In this document: one piece after another, positions 16,222 to 24,688 of the stretch | How positions within the stretch are numbered: position 1 is the first letter of the stretch | Layout of the letters: each line of letters begins with the position of its first letter | Made by a program: the position numbers and the translations under genes | Notes under the pieces: model-generated | Database searches by the model: none | Seen by the model: the letters and a program-made list of their open reading frames with translations, nothing else | What the model was told of the DNA's origin: nothing | From: Nocardioides albus | Lineage (GTDB): Bacteria > Actinomycetota > Actinomycetes > Propionibacteriales > Nocardioidaceae | Direction: 5' to 3' | DNA length: 64,000 nucleotides | Assembly (NCBI RefSeq): GCF_014648255.1 | Contig: NZ_BMQT01000010.1 | Span: forward strand, 62,001 to 126,000

Positions 16222-16276
16222 TATATGTTGTCCAATGCCAATTTGCAGTACTATGTATGCCATTCATGCATGTCAA
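16222..16276 (-). promoter_or_regulatory. Divergent promoter and operator between yrhK-like and lysR-type genes
   Basis: This AT-rich block stands out from its GC-rich surroundings. On the minus strand TTGACA (16271-16276) and TAGTAC (16248-16253) are 17 bases apart, a good promoter for the YrhK-like gene. Overlapping its downstream side is TATGTTGTCCAATG (16224-16237, plus strand), then TTTGCA (16242-16247) and TGTATGCCAT (16254-16263). The same three blocks occur upstream of the aldehyde dehydrogenase gene at 20276-20310. The likely binder is the adjacent LysR-type protein. Confidence 0.65.
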
Positions 16277-16289
16277 ACGAGGGGCCGGA

Positions 16290-17177
16290 ATGGAACTACG
16301 GGCACTCAAGAGCTTTGTCACGATCGCCGACTGCGGGTCCGTGAGCCGGGCGGCCGAGCTGCTCCACACCACCCAGCCCGCGTTGTCGAGACAGCTGCAG
16401 CGATTCGAAGCGGAAGTGGGCTCGTCCCTCTTCGACCGGATGGGCCGAGGTCTGGCGCTGACAGCAGCGGGCCGAAGACTGTTGCCGGTCGCACGCGACC
16501 TGGCCACCCGCGCCGATCTCGCCCAGGAGACGGTCGTGGCGTTACGTGCCGGCGCCCCCGGCGCTGTGATGGTGAGCGCGCCGCACACCACCGCGACCGA
16601 CATCGTGGCGCCGTTCCTCGCCAGCTGGGGCCCTGAGGATCCACTGCCGATGGTGTGGGAGACCCCCTCTCTGGACACGTACGAAGCATTGGATCGAGGA
16701 GCCGACCTGGCCATCGGAGCCGGGGTTCCGCCACGCCGTCTACGGCGTCTGGTTCTTGCTGATCTGCCCGTGTGGGCGTATGTGAGACCCGACCATCGCT
16801 GGGCGAGTCGTGGTTCGGTCGACCTCGGTGAGCTCGAGGACGAACAGCTGCTCGTCCTCGAGAGCGGCCAACACTCCCGCACGGCCCTGGAGCGCGCCCT
16901 CGCCGGCCAAGAGCTACCACTCGGCAAGATCGTGGAGTTCGAGAACGCCGAGGTCGCCCAAGCAGTCGCGTCCGCGGGACGCGGCGTCGCCGTGGTCTCC
17001 GACGACCCTCGCTACGGTCTGGTCCCGCTCCGAATCATCGCGGCCGCGGGCCCGTTGTGCATCCGGTTGTATGCCGCATGGTCGGACCAGCACTATGCCA
17101 GTGAGGTGTTGGCCGGTCTGGCTCTTCGGCTGCGCGCTTTCAGTCGTGAACGCTACGGGATCGCCGAGCCGACCTGA
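16290..17177 (+). CDS. LysR-family transcriptional regulator
   Basis: 295 residues from the ATG at 16290. The N-terminal winged helix-turn-helix reads MELRALKSFVTIADCGSVSR, AAELLHTTQPALSRQLQRFE and GSSLFDRMGRGLALTAAGR, the standard LysR signature. The C-terminal effector domain runs from about residue 90. It is divergent from the YrhK/ATP-grasp operon, the classical LysR arrangement, and the shared operator sequence also lies before the aldehyde dehydrogenase gene. The effector is unknown. Confidence 0.92.
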   Translation: MELRALKSFVTIADCGSVSRAAELLHTTQPALSRQLQRFEAEVGSSLFDRMGRGLALTAAGRRLLPVARDLATRADLAQETVVALRAGAPGAVMVSAPHTTATDIVAPFLASWGPEDPLPMVWETPSLDTYEALDRGADLAIGAGVPPRRLRRLVLADLPVWAYVRPDHRWASRGSVDLGELEDEQLLVLESGQHSRTALERALAGQELPLGKIVEFENAEVAQAVASAGRGVAVVSDDPRYGLVPLRIIAAAGPLCIRLYAAWSDQHYASEVLAGLALRLRAFSRERYGIAEPT

Positions 17178-17213
17178 TCCGTGCCAAGCAGCAGGCCCGC
17201 CCACGGCCAGACA

Positions 17214-18098
17214 TCAGTCGGTCAGCTGCGCGACCACCTCATCGCCGTTGCTCACGGAGATCAGCTCGTCGACAAGACCCTGCCTGTTGAAGCGCATGAA
17301 GTCGACGGTGCGGAACGAGAATGTGCGTCCTGACGCCGCGACGACCGAGCCATCGAGCGTGGTGAGATCGCCGCGATGGGTGCCTCGACGGTGATAAGAG
17401 ACGCAGGCACGGTTGCCGTCGACGAGGACGTCCTCGATCTCGGAAGTCATATCGGGAAAGGCCGACCGGTGGCGATGCATGTATCCGACGAACCCATCGC
17501 GGCCCTCGACTCGTTCACCGTCCGGCTGCACCACGATGTCCTCGGCAACCAAGACCATTGCCGCATCGTGATCGCCTTGGGAGAGGCTGTCGTAGAGCTG
17601 GTGAACTCTTTCTCGCTGCGCGATACCGTGCCCAACATGTGGCGACCCGGGATCTACGGGCGTGATATCAGCGTGCTCGGCGATTGACTCTCGCCCGGAG
17701 ACCTGGGCCTTCAGCCGGTCGAGCTCATTCACCGTGACCAGGTCGGCCATCTGAGCCTCATCGTTGAAGGTGAAGATCTCGGCACCCCGGATCTCGACCT
17801 TTCGCCCGGTAGGAGACAGGTCGCCGAACTGCCCGCCATGTTCACCCTGCATGATGTAATGAACGCCGGCCTTCATCCCGTCGATCAGGATCATCCGATC
17901 GCGCAGCTGCATTCCCGGGAATGGGCCGTCAAAGCGCCTGATTCTTTCCAGGAATCTCGATCGGCCGGTAAACCGGACGGTGTTGCTGTCCACGGAGATC
18001 TCTTCGGCAACAAGTGGGCCGTTGTCGTCGAAGCGGCCCGCGTTGAAGTTCTTGTGAAACGTCGAGGCGACCCGATGCAGAGTTTCATGGTCTGGCAT
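17214..18098 (-). CDS. Protein with two SnoaL-like (NTF2-fold) domains
   Basis: 294 residues from an ATG preceded by CCAAGGAAA. Domain one spans about residues 5-130 (FHKNFNAGRFDDNGPLVAEE, then FPGMQLRDRMILIDG and VEIRGAEIFTFNDEAQMAD). Domain two spans 160-294 (VHQLYDSLSQGDHDAAMVLV, FPDMTSEIEDVLVDGN, FSFRTVDFMRFN). Both match the SnoaL/ester-cyclase-like polyketide-cyclase pattern. Single-domain relatives act as cyclases, isomerases or dehydratases on small hydrophobic substrates. A head-to-tail fusion is less usual and may mimic the family dimer. It lies downstream of the AhpD-like gene. Confidence 0.8.
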   Translation of the reverse strand: MPDHETLHRVASTFHKNFNAGRFDDNGPLVAEEISVDSNTVRFTGRSRFLERIRRFDGPFPGMQLRDRMILIDGMKAGVHYIMQGEHGGQFGDLSPTGRKVEIRGAEIFTFNDEAQMADLVTVNELDRLKAQVSGRESIAEHADITPVDPGSPHVGHGIAQRERVHQLYDSLSQGDHDAAMVLVAEDIVVQPDGERVEGRDGFVGYMHRHRSAFPDMTSEIEDVLVDGNRACVSYHRRGTHRGDLTTLDGSVVAASGRTFSFRTVDFMRFNRQGLVDELISVSNGDEVVAQLTD

Positions 18099-18133
18099 GC
18101 GTTTCCTTGGGTGGTCGGAATATCTGGATCCGG

Positions 18134-18676
18134 TCAGAGAACAGGAGCGGCCGGGAGATCGACCTCGGTATCGACGAAGTGATTGAAGTAGTTCGTGAAC
18201 AGATTGACCGTGACGTGCGCGGAGAGCTCGGTGAGCTGCTCGTCGGCCCATCCGGCATCGAGCGCCGCCTGCCAGGTCGCGTCTTGGACATGTCCCACGT
18301 TCAGGGTGTACTCGCGAGCCAGCGCCAGCAGCGCGGCGAGCTTCGCGTCGAAGTCCACCGTGCCGCGACGGATGGCGATCGTCTGGTCGCCGGTGAGTCC
18401 GGCGGCCTTTCCTCCCGCGGTGTGGGCAGCCTGGCAGTAGGCGCATTCGTCGGCGTTACCGACTGCCAGGGCGATGGCCTCCCGGGTGCGCGCGTCGAAG
18501 GTGCCGTAGTCGTCGAAGACCTGCTGGAGCGCGACATAGGACTGCAGGACGATCGGCGCGTGCGCCATCTCGCCGAAGATGTTCAGCACCTTGCCGAACT
18601 GGGCACGCAGCGCCTTCAGCTCGACCTGGCTCTCCTCAGGGGCGCTGTCGAGTGTGTGCACGGGAATGCGAGGCAT
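18134..18676 (-). CDS. Carboxymuconolactone decarboxylase / AhpD-like protein
   Basis: 180 residues from the ATG at 18676 with AGGAGAG upstream. The AhpD core Glu77-Cys78-AY-Cys81-QAA-His85 is intact, so the protein should be a thiol-disulfide peroxidase-like or AhpD-like reductase rather than a decarboxylase. Helical context (TREAIALAVG before, GLTGDQTIAIRRG after) matches the family. It is 35 bases upstream of the tandem SnoaL gene and downstream of the aldehyde dehydrogenase, probably in one transcript from the operator at 20276. Confidence 0.88.
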   Translation of the reverse strand: MPRIPVHTLDSAPEESQVELKALRAQFGKVLNIFGEMAHAPIVLQSYVALQQVFDDYGTFDARTREAIALAVGNADECAYCQAAHTAGGKAAGLTGDQTIAIRRGTVDFDAKLAALLALAREYTLNVGHVQDATWQAALDAGWADEQLTELSAHVTVNLFTNYFNHFVDTEVDLPAAPVL

Positions 18677-18786
18677 GTGACTCTCCTGTCGGTAGAGGTA
18701 TGCGTGCCGACCGATCCTTCGGTCCGACACCTGTCCTGGCTTGCATCCCGGGTCGGGACAGTCGCCGCGGACCTGCTCTCAGGCGA

Positions 18787-20142
18787 TCAGGTGACCACCC
18801 GGACGAGCTTCTTGTTGACGAACTCCTCGATGCCGTAGCGGCTGAGCTCGCGGCCGAAACCGGAGCGCTTGACTCCTCCGAAGGGCAGTTCAGGCGAGTC
18901 GACTCCGACCCCGTTGACGTAGACCATCCCGACGTCCAGCTGGTCTGCGACTCGCTGTGCCTGGTCGGGATCGGTCGTGAAGAGGTAGGAACCGAGGCCG
19001 AGCGGAGTGTCGTTGGCGAGTCGCACCGCCTCTTCCTCCGTGGCTACCTGGAACACCATCGCGACGGGACCGAAGAGCTCCTGATGGTAGACGGGGTTGT
19101 CGGGGGTGACCCCGGTGAGGATGCCTGACGGGTAGTAGGCGCCTTGCGGCTCCGGACGGTCCGCTGAGTCGAGCGTCGCACCGGCCTCGACTGCCTCCTG
19201 GACCTGAGTCGCCAGCGTCGCCGCCGCCTGGGGCGATGCCAGCGGCGTCTCGCCGGAGGCGGCGAAGAGCTTCTCGGAGAACGCGGTGACGAAGTCGTCG
19301 TACAGCTCCTCGGTCACGATGAATCGCTTGCCCGCGTTGCACACCTGGCCGGTGTTGTAGCTCCTGGCCTCGGCAGCAGCCTGCGCGGCTGCGTCCATGT
19401 CGTCGGTGCTGAGCAGGATGAACGGGTCCGACCCGCCGAGCTCGAGGACGACCTTCTTCAGGTTCCTGCCCGCGATCTCCGCGACCGCTGCGCCGGCTCG
19501 CTCGGAACCGGTCAGCGAGACCCCCTGGGTCCGTGGGTCGGCGATCATCTGGGCGACCTGCTCGTTGGTGGCGTAGACGTTCACGTAGGCGCCAGGCGGG
19601 AATCCGGCGTCGACGAAGAGCGCTTCCAGCGCAGCCGCCGTCTCCGGGCACTGAGGTGCGTGCTTGAGAATGATCGGATTGCCGACCACAAGGTTCGGGC
19701 CGGCGAAGCGGACCACCTGGTAGTACGGAAGGTTCCACGGCATGATGCCCAGCAAAGGTCCTACGGCGGCCTTGCGGATGTATGCCGATCCCTCGCCGCC
19801 GAGGAGCTCGATCGGCTCGTCGGCCAAGAACTGTTCTGCGTTCGTAGCGAAGTAGTCGCAGATCGCCGCAGAGAGGTCGATCTCCTCGATCGCCTCGGCG
19901 AGCGGCTTGCCCATCTCGCGTACGAGGATCGAGGTCAACTCGTCCTTACGAGCGACGAGGAGATTCGCCGCCTCCTTCATCAGCGCGGCACGTTCGGCGA
20001 CACTCGTGTCCTTGGACCAGCCGTGGTAAGCATCGGCGGACGCCACCAGAGCCCGCTCCACGTCCTCGGCGGTGGCGCTGGGATAGGTCTTGACCACCTC
20101 ACCGGTGCGCGGATCGGTGACTGCGTAGGTGAGGCTGCTCAT
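18787..20142 (-). CDS. NAD(P)-dependent succinate-semialdehyde-type aldehyde dehydrogenase
   Basis: 451 residues from the ATG at 20142 with TAGGAGC upstream. Catalytic residues are present: Asn137 in GIMPWNLPYYQ, Glu234 in LELGGSDPF, Cys268 in NTGQVCNAGKRF, plus SLTGSERAG before the active site. The length and the SERAG/CNAGKR pattern resemble NADP-dependent succinate-semialdehyde dehydrogenases of actinobacteria. The true aldehyde is unknown. First gene of a likely operon with the AhpD-like and tandem SnoaL genes. A shared operator lies 134 bases upstream. Confidence 0.9.
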   Translation of the reverse strand: MSSLTYAVTDPRTGEVVKTYPSATAEDVERALVASADAYHGWSKDTSVAERAALMKEAANLLVARKDELTSILVREMGKPLAEAIEEIDLSAAICDYFATNAEQFLADEPIELLGGEGSAYIRKAAVGPLLGIMPWNLPYYQVVRFAGPNLVVGNPIILKHAPQCPETAAALEALFVDAGFPPGAYVNVYATNEQVAQMIADPRTQGVSLTGSERAGAAVAEIAGRNLKKVVLELGGSDPFILLSTDDMDAAAQAAAEARSYNTGQVCNAGKRFIVTEELYDDFVTAFSEKLFAASGETPLASPQAAATLATQVQEAVEAGATLDSADRPEPQGAYYPSGILTGVTPDNPVYHQELFGPVAMVFQVATEEEAVRLANDTPLGLGSYLFTTDPDQAQRVADQLDVGMVYVNGVGVDSPELPFGGVKRSGFGRELSRYGIEEFVNKKLVRVVT

Positions 20143-20275
20143 GAGCTCGCTCCTAGGATCGAAAGTCGTGGTCGGATTCTGAGCCGGCCATGTCGCCGGC
20201 CGTCCTGCACTCGCATCCGACCCCGAGTCATGCCGCAGAAAGCCGCGGCCAGTCACCATCATTCGCACGATCGCT

Positions 20276-20310
20276 TATGTTGTCCAATGATAGTTTTGCA
20301 TGTTTGCCAT
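20276..20310 (-). promoter_or_regulatory. Second copy of the island operator, upstream of aldehyde dehydrogenase
   Basis: TATGTTGTCCAATG (20276-20289), TTTGCA (20295-20300) and TGTTTGCCAT (20301-20310) repeat the three blocks at 16224-16263 in the same order and orientation. The first block is identical over 14 bases. As in the first copy, the site faces the minus-strand operon. Here no clear -35/-10 pair was recognised. The surrounding 214-base gap is AT-richer than the genes. Confidence 0.6.
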
Positions 20311-20356
20311 GCCTCAATGACATACGAGTTCCGGCCAGGGACAGGTCGCCGGCCGC

Positions 20357-20686
20357 CTAGCGGTCCCGTTCGACCCGAATCACGGCCGGCAAGGTGGAGT
20401 CGTTGCGCCACCAGCACCGCCCGTCGACGAGGTGCTCGTCCCCTTGCCTCCATCGGAGAACCCCAGGTGCTCCTTCCATGAAGCAGGTGAGCTCTCCTGA
20501 CTCCATCCGCACCAGGACGCCGCCGAGATCCCGGACCGCGACGACCCCATCGGGCTCGACGATCAAGCGATGACCGGTCGCGGGTGACTTCGCTGCCGAA
20601 CCGACGCCATCGCCCTGCACCTCGACCCGGAAGTCATGCCAGGGCACGTCGATGGTCCAGTCGTTCTGCTCCCTCGGATCAGTCAT
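20357..20686 (-). CDS. Hypothetical protein, beta-rich
   Basis: 109 residues from the ATG at 20686, with GGAG upstream, overlapping the 3' end of the monooxygenase gene by 8 bases. The sequence alternates strand-like segments: WTIDVPWHDFRVEVQGD, GHRLIVEPDGVVAVRDLGGVLV, GELTCFMEG, and ends in AVIRVERDR. Composition suggests a small beta-barrel or cupin-like fold, but no His metal motif is visible. Function unknown. Coupling to the antibiotic-biosynthesis-monooxygenase-like gene implies a linked role. Confidence 0.65.
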   Translation of the reverse strand: MTDPREQNDWTIDVPWHDFRVEVQGDGVGSAAKSPATGHRLIVEPDGVVAVRDLGGVLVRMESGELTCFMEGAPGVLRWRQGDEHLVDGRCWWRNDSTLPAVIRVERDR

Positions 20687-21005
20687 CGAGGAGCTCCACG
20701 TGCTGCTGCGGCGCCTGTCGGAGGACTCGTAGGGCCTGACAGACGGTGATCGTGTAATCCACGAAGTAATCGTGCCGGCCACGTCGCATCGCATCACGGT
20801 GGACCGGATGTGCCAGCCACCGATTGTGGGAGGCCTCGTCCTCGAACTCGACGATGGTGCAATTCTCGCCGTCATCCGCGCGGAACCTCTTGAAAGAGAT
20901 CAACCCCGGCACGCTTTGCGCGGCCGCAATGACGCCCGCGCCGATGTCTCGATACTCTTCCTCGACGCCGTCACGCGTCCTTTGGCGAAACACGGTCACG
21001 ATCAT
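20679..21005 (-). CDS. Antibiotic-biosynthesis-monooxygenase (ABM) domain protein
   Basis: 108 residues. The dimeric alpha-beta barrel ABM pattern is clear: MIVTVFRQRTRDG, then VPGLISFKRFRADDGENCTIVEFEDEASHNRW by key residues, then HPVHRDAMRRGRHDYFVDYTI. Such proteins are cofactor-free monooxygenases or small stress-related quinol oxidases. The substrate is unknown. First of a two-gene unit with the hypothetical protein. It is divergent from the serine hydrolase gene. Confidence 0.82.
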   Translation of the reverse strand: MIVTVFRQRTRDGVEEEYRDIGAGVIAAAQSVPGLISFKRFRADDGENCTIVEFEDEASHNRWLAHPVHRDAMRRGRHDYFVDYTITVCQALRVLRQAPQQHVELLDD

Positions 21006-21274
21006 GGTCTGCCCCCACGGTTATCACATCGGAAAAGGGTCGCGGCGATACTTCATCGCTCCTCGGATCGAGATCGCGAACCCGATAAGGATCAGAGTGC
21101 CCTATCGTTGTGATCCTCGCAGCGACGTCAATAGCCCCACCACTTCGCGAGCGTCCTCGCCAGCTGTCCTGCACACTCGAGCCATCCGTGAGCGGCATCT
21201 ACACACCGCCGGCGGACGCGGACCAGGGAGATTCCGAAAACCACGACAGAGCCGACGCGACAGAGAGTGAAAGC

Positions 21275-22531
21275 ATGATGAATGACCCTGAAATCGATGT
21301 CGGAGTCGCGCGGGCCACTGGCCACGGAGATCCAGCGATGGGTTCAGGCGCGTACGCCGCGCCTCAGGATCTGCCAGTCGGTGTGAGCCTCGAAAACTGG
21401 CAGACCACCCCCATGCTGGAATGGTCGTTCCAACACGTCGAAGAACTGTTCCCGACCGCCTTGATCGGGCGCGGCGACGGTCCCGTCGGAGACCTGGGCC
21501 CGCCGGCGGCCGACATGTCCATGGTCGAGGTTCCACTCGCCGACGGCCGCACGCTCACGGTCGGGCAGATCATGGAAGCGACCGACACCGACGGCTGGGC
21601 GGTCGCCCGGCACGGCCGCCTGCTCACCGAGCACTACCCGCGCGGCATGACGACCAGCACCAGACATCTGCTGATGTCGGTGAGCAAGTCACTGGTCGGC
21701 TCGGTCGCCGGCATCTTGGCCGGGCAGGACGTGCTCGACCCAGCGAAGCCGATCACCCACTACGTCCCCGCGCTCGACGCGAGCGGATACCGCGACGCCA
21801 CCGTGCGGCACCTCTTGGACATGCGCTCCGGCATCCACTTCTCCGAGGACTACCTCGACCCCGCGGCCGAGGTGCGAGTCCTCGAGCAGGCCATCGGCTG
21901 GGCACCCCGAACGCTTCCCGATACCCCCACAACCATGCGCGGATATCTCACGACGCTACGCCAGAAAGCCCCACACGGCTGGCCGTTCGAGTACCGGAGC
22001 TGCGAGACAGACGTGCTCGGCTGGGTGTGCGAGGCAGCGGCCGGGCAGTCGATGCCCGAGCTCATGTCGGAGGTGCTGTGGTCACGCATCGGGGCCGAGG
22101 ACCACGCCGTGATCGGCGTGGACTCGGTCGGCTCGGGGATGTTCGACGGCGGCATCTGTGCCGTGCTGCGCGACCTGGTCCGCTTCGGACACCTGCTCGG
22201 AAACGGAGGCGCCGCTCTCACGGGGACCCAGGTGCTGCCCGAGTGGTGGGTCAGCGACACCTTGACCGGCGACAGCGACTCGCGCGCGGCCTTCGCGGTG
22301 AGTCCGACCGAGACCCTGATGCCTGGCGGCATGTACCGCAACCAGTTCTGGTTCCCTTACCCGGGATCAGACGTCATCCTCTGCCTGGGGATCCACGGAC
22401 AGATGATCTACGTCAACCGAACCGCGGGTGTGGTCGCGGCAAAGGTATCCAGCTGGCCCGAGCCGCAACACGCCTGGAAGCTGTTCAGCACCCTCGCCGC
22501 CTTCGACGCCATCGCTTCAGCAGTCGCCTGA
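21275..22531 (+). CDS. Serine hydrolase of the beta-lactamase / NylB-esterase family
   Basis: 418 residues from the ATG at 21275, where GAGAGTGAAAG offers a ribosome site. The SxxK active site is Ser135-Val-Ser-Lys138; EYRSCETD provides the Tyr of the YxN/YxS position, and later GIHGQMIY corresponds to the third motif. No signal peptide, so it is cytosolic. The layout is like 6-aminohexanoate-dimer hydrolase and carboxylesterase EstB. It probably cleaves an ester or amide supplied by the island's catabolic pathway. An upstream in-frame GTG at 21110 is less likely. Confidence 0.85.
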   Translation: MMNDPEIDVGVARATGHGDPAMGSGAYAAPQDLPVGVSLENWQTTPMLEWSFQHVEELFPTALIGRGDGPVGDLGPPAADMSMVEVPLADGRTLTVGQIMEATDTDGWAVARHGRLLTEHYPRGMTTSTRHLLMSVSKSLVGSVAGILAGQDVLDPAKPITHYVPALDASGYRDATVRHLLDMRSGIHFSEDYLDPAAEVRVLEQAIGWAPRTLPDTPTTMRGYLTTLRQKAPHGWPFEYRSCETDVLGWVCEAAAGQSMPELMSEVLWSRIGAEDHAVIGVDSVGSGMFDGGICAVLRDLVRFGHLLGNGGAALTGTQVLPEWWVSDTLTGDSDSRAAFAVSPTETLMPGGMYRNQFWFPYPGSDVILCLGIHGQMIYVNRTAGVVAAKVSSWPEPQHAWKLFSTLAAFDAIASAVA

Positions 22532-22567
22532 GGAGACTCAGCGGATCAGTCCGGAGAAGAAATGCCG

Positions 22568-22607
22568 AGAGCCGCTGACCTTGGCGTTTTGCCTGGTCAG
22601 CGGCTCT
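22568..22607. terminator. Strong hairpin terminator between serine hydrolase and tRNA-Asn
   Basis: A perfect 13-bp stem, AGAGCCGCTGACC (22568-22580) with GGTCAGCGGCTCT (22595-22607), and a 14-nt loop that can extend by GGC/GCC pairing. A short T-rich tail follows in both directions. It should end the serine hydrolase transcript and the tRNA-Asn transcript, which converge here. Confidence 0.75.
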
Positions 22608-22613
22608 TTCACT

Positions 22614-22688
22614 GGCTCCCCGAGTTGGACTCGAACCAACAACCCTCCGGTTAACAGCCGAATGCTCTGCCAATTGAGCTATCGGGGA
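22614..22688 (-). tRNA. tRNA-Asn (GTT)
   Basis: The minus strand folds into a full cloverleaf: acceptor TCCCCGA paired with TCGGGGA, D-arm AGCTCAATTGGCAGAGC, anticodon loop CTGTTAA with anticodon GTT at 22653-22655, and T-loop GGTTCGAGTCC. CCA is encoded at the 3' end (22614-22616). A hairpin terminator follows. The dnaG 3' end lies 66 bases upstream. Confidence 0.95.
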
Positions 22689-22754
22689 ATTGCTCCTTGC
22701 GGTGCGGGTGAAACCTTAGCAACCCCGCGGCAGCGATCGGAAATCGGCATGCGC

Positions 22755-24641
22755 TCATTCGGCGACGAGGTTGCGGAGGCCGCGGCGGTGCTGCTCGAGA
22801 GCAGCGAGCTGGGCGAAAAGACGGTGGTAGGCCTCGGGGTCGGCGGCGGCGTCGGAGCGCTGCAGACGGCTCTTCACGTCGGCGATGCGGCGCTGGTCGA
22901 GCAGCTCGAGGAGGCGTACGACGTATTGCAGGACGTACGCAGAGTCGGGCTCCTTCGCGGACGGGATCGGCTCCACGGCGAGCTCGGCGAGGATGCGGCT
23001 GACGAGCGGGTCCGAGGCGGCGGCGCCGAGCTTCTGGGCCCAGTTCGCGTCGCCGGTGCCCGCGCCGGGGCCGCCCAGGCCGGCGATGATCTCCCACAGA
23101 GCGCGGTAGAGGGGGTGGGTGAAGGCCTCGGGGGTGATCTCGCCGGTGGTGCGCCCCAGCGCGACCGGGTGCTGGACGAAGAGCTTCAGGGTCTCGCGCT
23201 CGACCGTGAACCGCGGTTCGCGCGGGTGCGGCATGGGCGGACGGCGCGGCGCGGCGGGCGCCTCGGCAGAGGCGACGACCGCCTCGCGTCGAGGCGGAGC
23301 AGCCGACGGTGCGGGACGGCCGGCGGCGCGGCGTACCTCTCTGGCCGCCTCGTCGGGGTCCACACCGAGGAAGCGAGCGAGGTCTCGGGTGAAACCCATC
23401 TTCTTGGACTCGTCACGCACGGAAGCCACCAAGGGCGCAGCCTCACGAAGCGCGTCGACGCGGCCGTCTGCCCGGTCCAGATCGTATTTCGAGGCGATGT
23501 TGCGCAGCACGAACTCGTAGAGCGGGACCCGGTTGGCAAGGAGCTCGCGGACCGCCTCGTCGCCCTTCTTGATCCGAAGGTCGTTGGGATCGAGGCCGTC
23601 GGGCTCGACGGCGACGTAGGTCTGCGAGGTGAAGTTGCCGTCGCCCTTGAACGCCTTCAGCGCCGCGGCCTGACCGGCGGCGTCGCCGTCGAAGGTGAAC
23701 ACGACCGCGCCGCGCAGCTGCTGGTCGTCGGAGATGAACCGGCGCAGGACCTTGGCGTGGTCGTCGCCGAACGCGGTGCCGCAGGTCGCCACGGCGGTGG
23801 TGATCCCGGCGAGATGGCAGGCCATCACGTCGGTGTAGCCCTCCACGATCACGGCCTCGCGGGTGCGCGCCATCTCCTTGCGGGCCAGGTCGATGCCGTA
23901 GAGGACGTGGGACTTCTTGTAGAGAGGCGTCTCGGAGGTGTTGAGATATTTCGCCTCGATGCGGTCGTCGTCGAAGAGCCGGCGCGCGCCGAAGCCGATC
24001 ACGTCGCCGCCCGACTCCCGGATCGGCCACATCAGCCGCCCGCGGAACCGGTCGTAGTGAGACCGCCCCTGGGCCACCAGGCCCGCGGTGACGACCTCCT
24101 CGTCCGAGAACCCGCGCGCCCGCAGGTGGCGGTAGAGGTCCTCTCCCCCACGCGGCGAGAAGCCGACCCCGAAGTGCAGCGCCGCGTCGCGGTCGAAGCC
24201 CTTCTCGGCCAGGAACTGCCGCGCGACCACCGCGTCGGGGGTCAGCAGCTGCTCGGCGTAGAACTCGGCGGCGACCTTGTGGGCCTCGACCAGCTTGCCG
24301 CGACCCGGGCCCCGCCGAACCGGCGCCTCGTCGCCCTCCTCGCGCTGGACCTGGACCCCGACCTTGTCCCCGAGCCGCTCGACGGCCTCGAAGAAGCTCA
24401 GACCCTCGAGCTTCATCACGAAGTCGATGACGTCGCCGCCCTCGCCGCAGCCGAAGCACTTGTAGAACCCGCGCGAGGGGTTCACGTTGAACGACGGCGT
24501 CTTCTCGTCGTGGAACGGGCACAAGCCCTTGTAGGTCCCCGGTCCCGCCCGGCGCAGGGTGACCTGCTGGGAGATGATGTCGTCCAGGCGTGCCTTCTCG
24601 CGCACCTCTTGGATGCTCGACTCCTTGATCCGACCCGCCAC
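22755..24641 (-). CDS. dnaG: DNA primase
   Basis: 628 residues from the GTG giving MAGRIKESSIQEVREKARLD, the usual DnaG start. An N-terminal zinc finger has Cys41, His44, Cys62 and Cys65 (CPFHDEKTPSF, KCFGCGEGGD). The TOPRIM core follows with VIVEGYTDVMA and VFTFDGDAAGQ. The C-terminal region binds DnaB, after an Ala/Pro-rich linker. It makes RNA primers at replication forks. Divergent from the sortase gene by 47 bases. Actinobacteria often carry dgt next to dnaG; here dgt lies about 8 kb away. Confidence 0.97.
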   Translation of the reverse strand: MAGRIKESSIQEVREKARLDDIISQQVTLRRAGPGTYKGLCPFHDEKTPSFNVNPSRGFYKCFGCGEGGDVIDFVMKLEGLSFFEAVERLGDKVGVQVQREEGDEAPVRRGPGRGKLVEAHKVAAEFYAEQLLTPDAVVARQFLAEKGFDRDAALHFGVGFSPRGGEDLYRHLRARGFSDEEVVTAGLVAQGRSHYDRFRGRLMWPIRESGGDVIGFGARRLFDDDRIEAKYLNTSETPLYKKSHVLYGIDLARKEMARTREAVIVEGYTDVMACHLAGITTAVATCGTAFGDDHAKVLRRFISDDQQLRGAVVFTFDGDAAGQAAALKAFKGDGNFTSQTYVAVEPDGLDPNDLRIKKGDEAVRELLANRVPLYEFVLRNIASKYDLDRADGRVDALREAAPLVASVRDESKKMGFTRDLARFLGVDPDEAAREVRRAAGRPAPSAAPPRREAVVASAEAPAAPRRPPMPHPREPRFTVERETLKLFVQHPVALGRTTGEITPEAFTHPLYRALWEIIAGLGGPGAGTGDANWAQKLGAAASDPLVSRILAELAVEPIPSAKEPDSAYVLQYVVRLLELLDQRRIADVKSRLQRSDAAADPEAYHRLFAQLAALEQHRRGLRNLVAE

Positions 24642-24688
24642 AACGGTGATCCTACGTGGCGGAGCATCTGGCTGAGATGCTTGACCTG

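Noticed and set aside
9321..22613. Genomic island integrated at tRNA-Asn
   Set aside because: The region lies on the 3' side of the tRNA, but no integrase and no second copy of the tRNA 3' end were seen.
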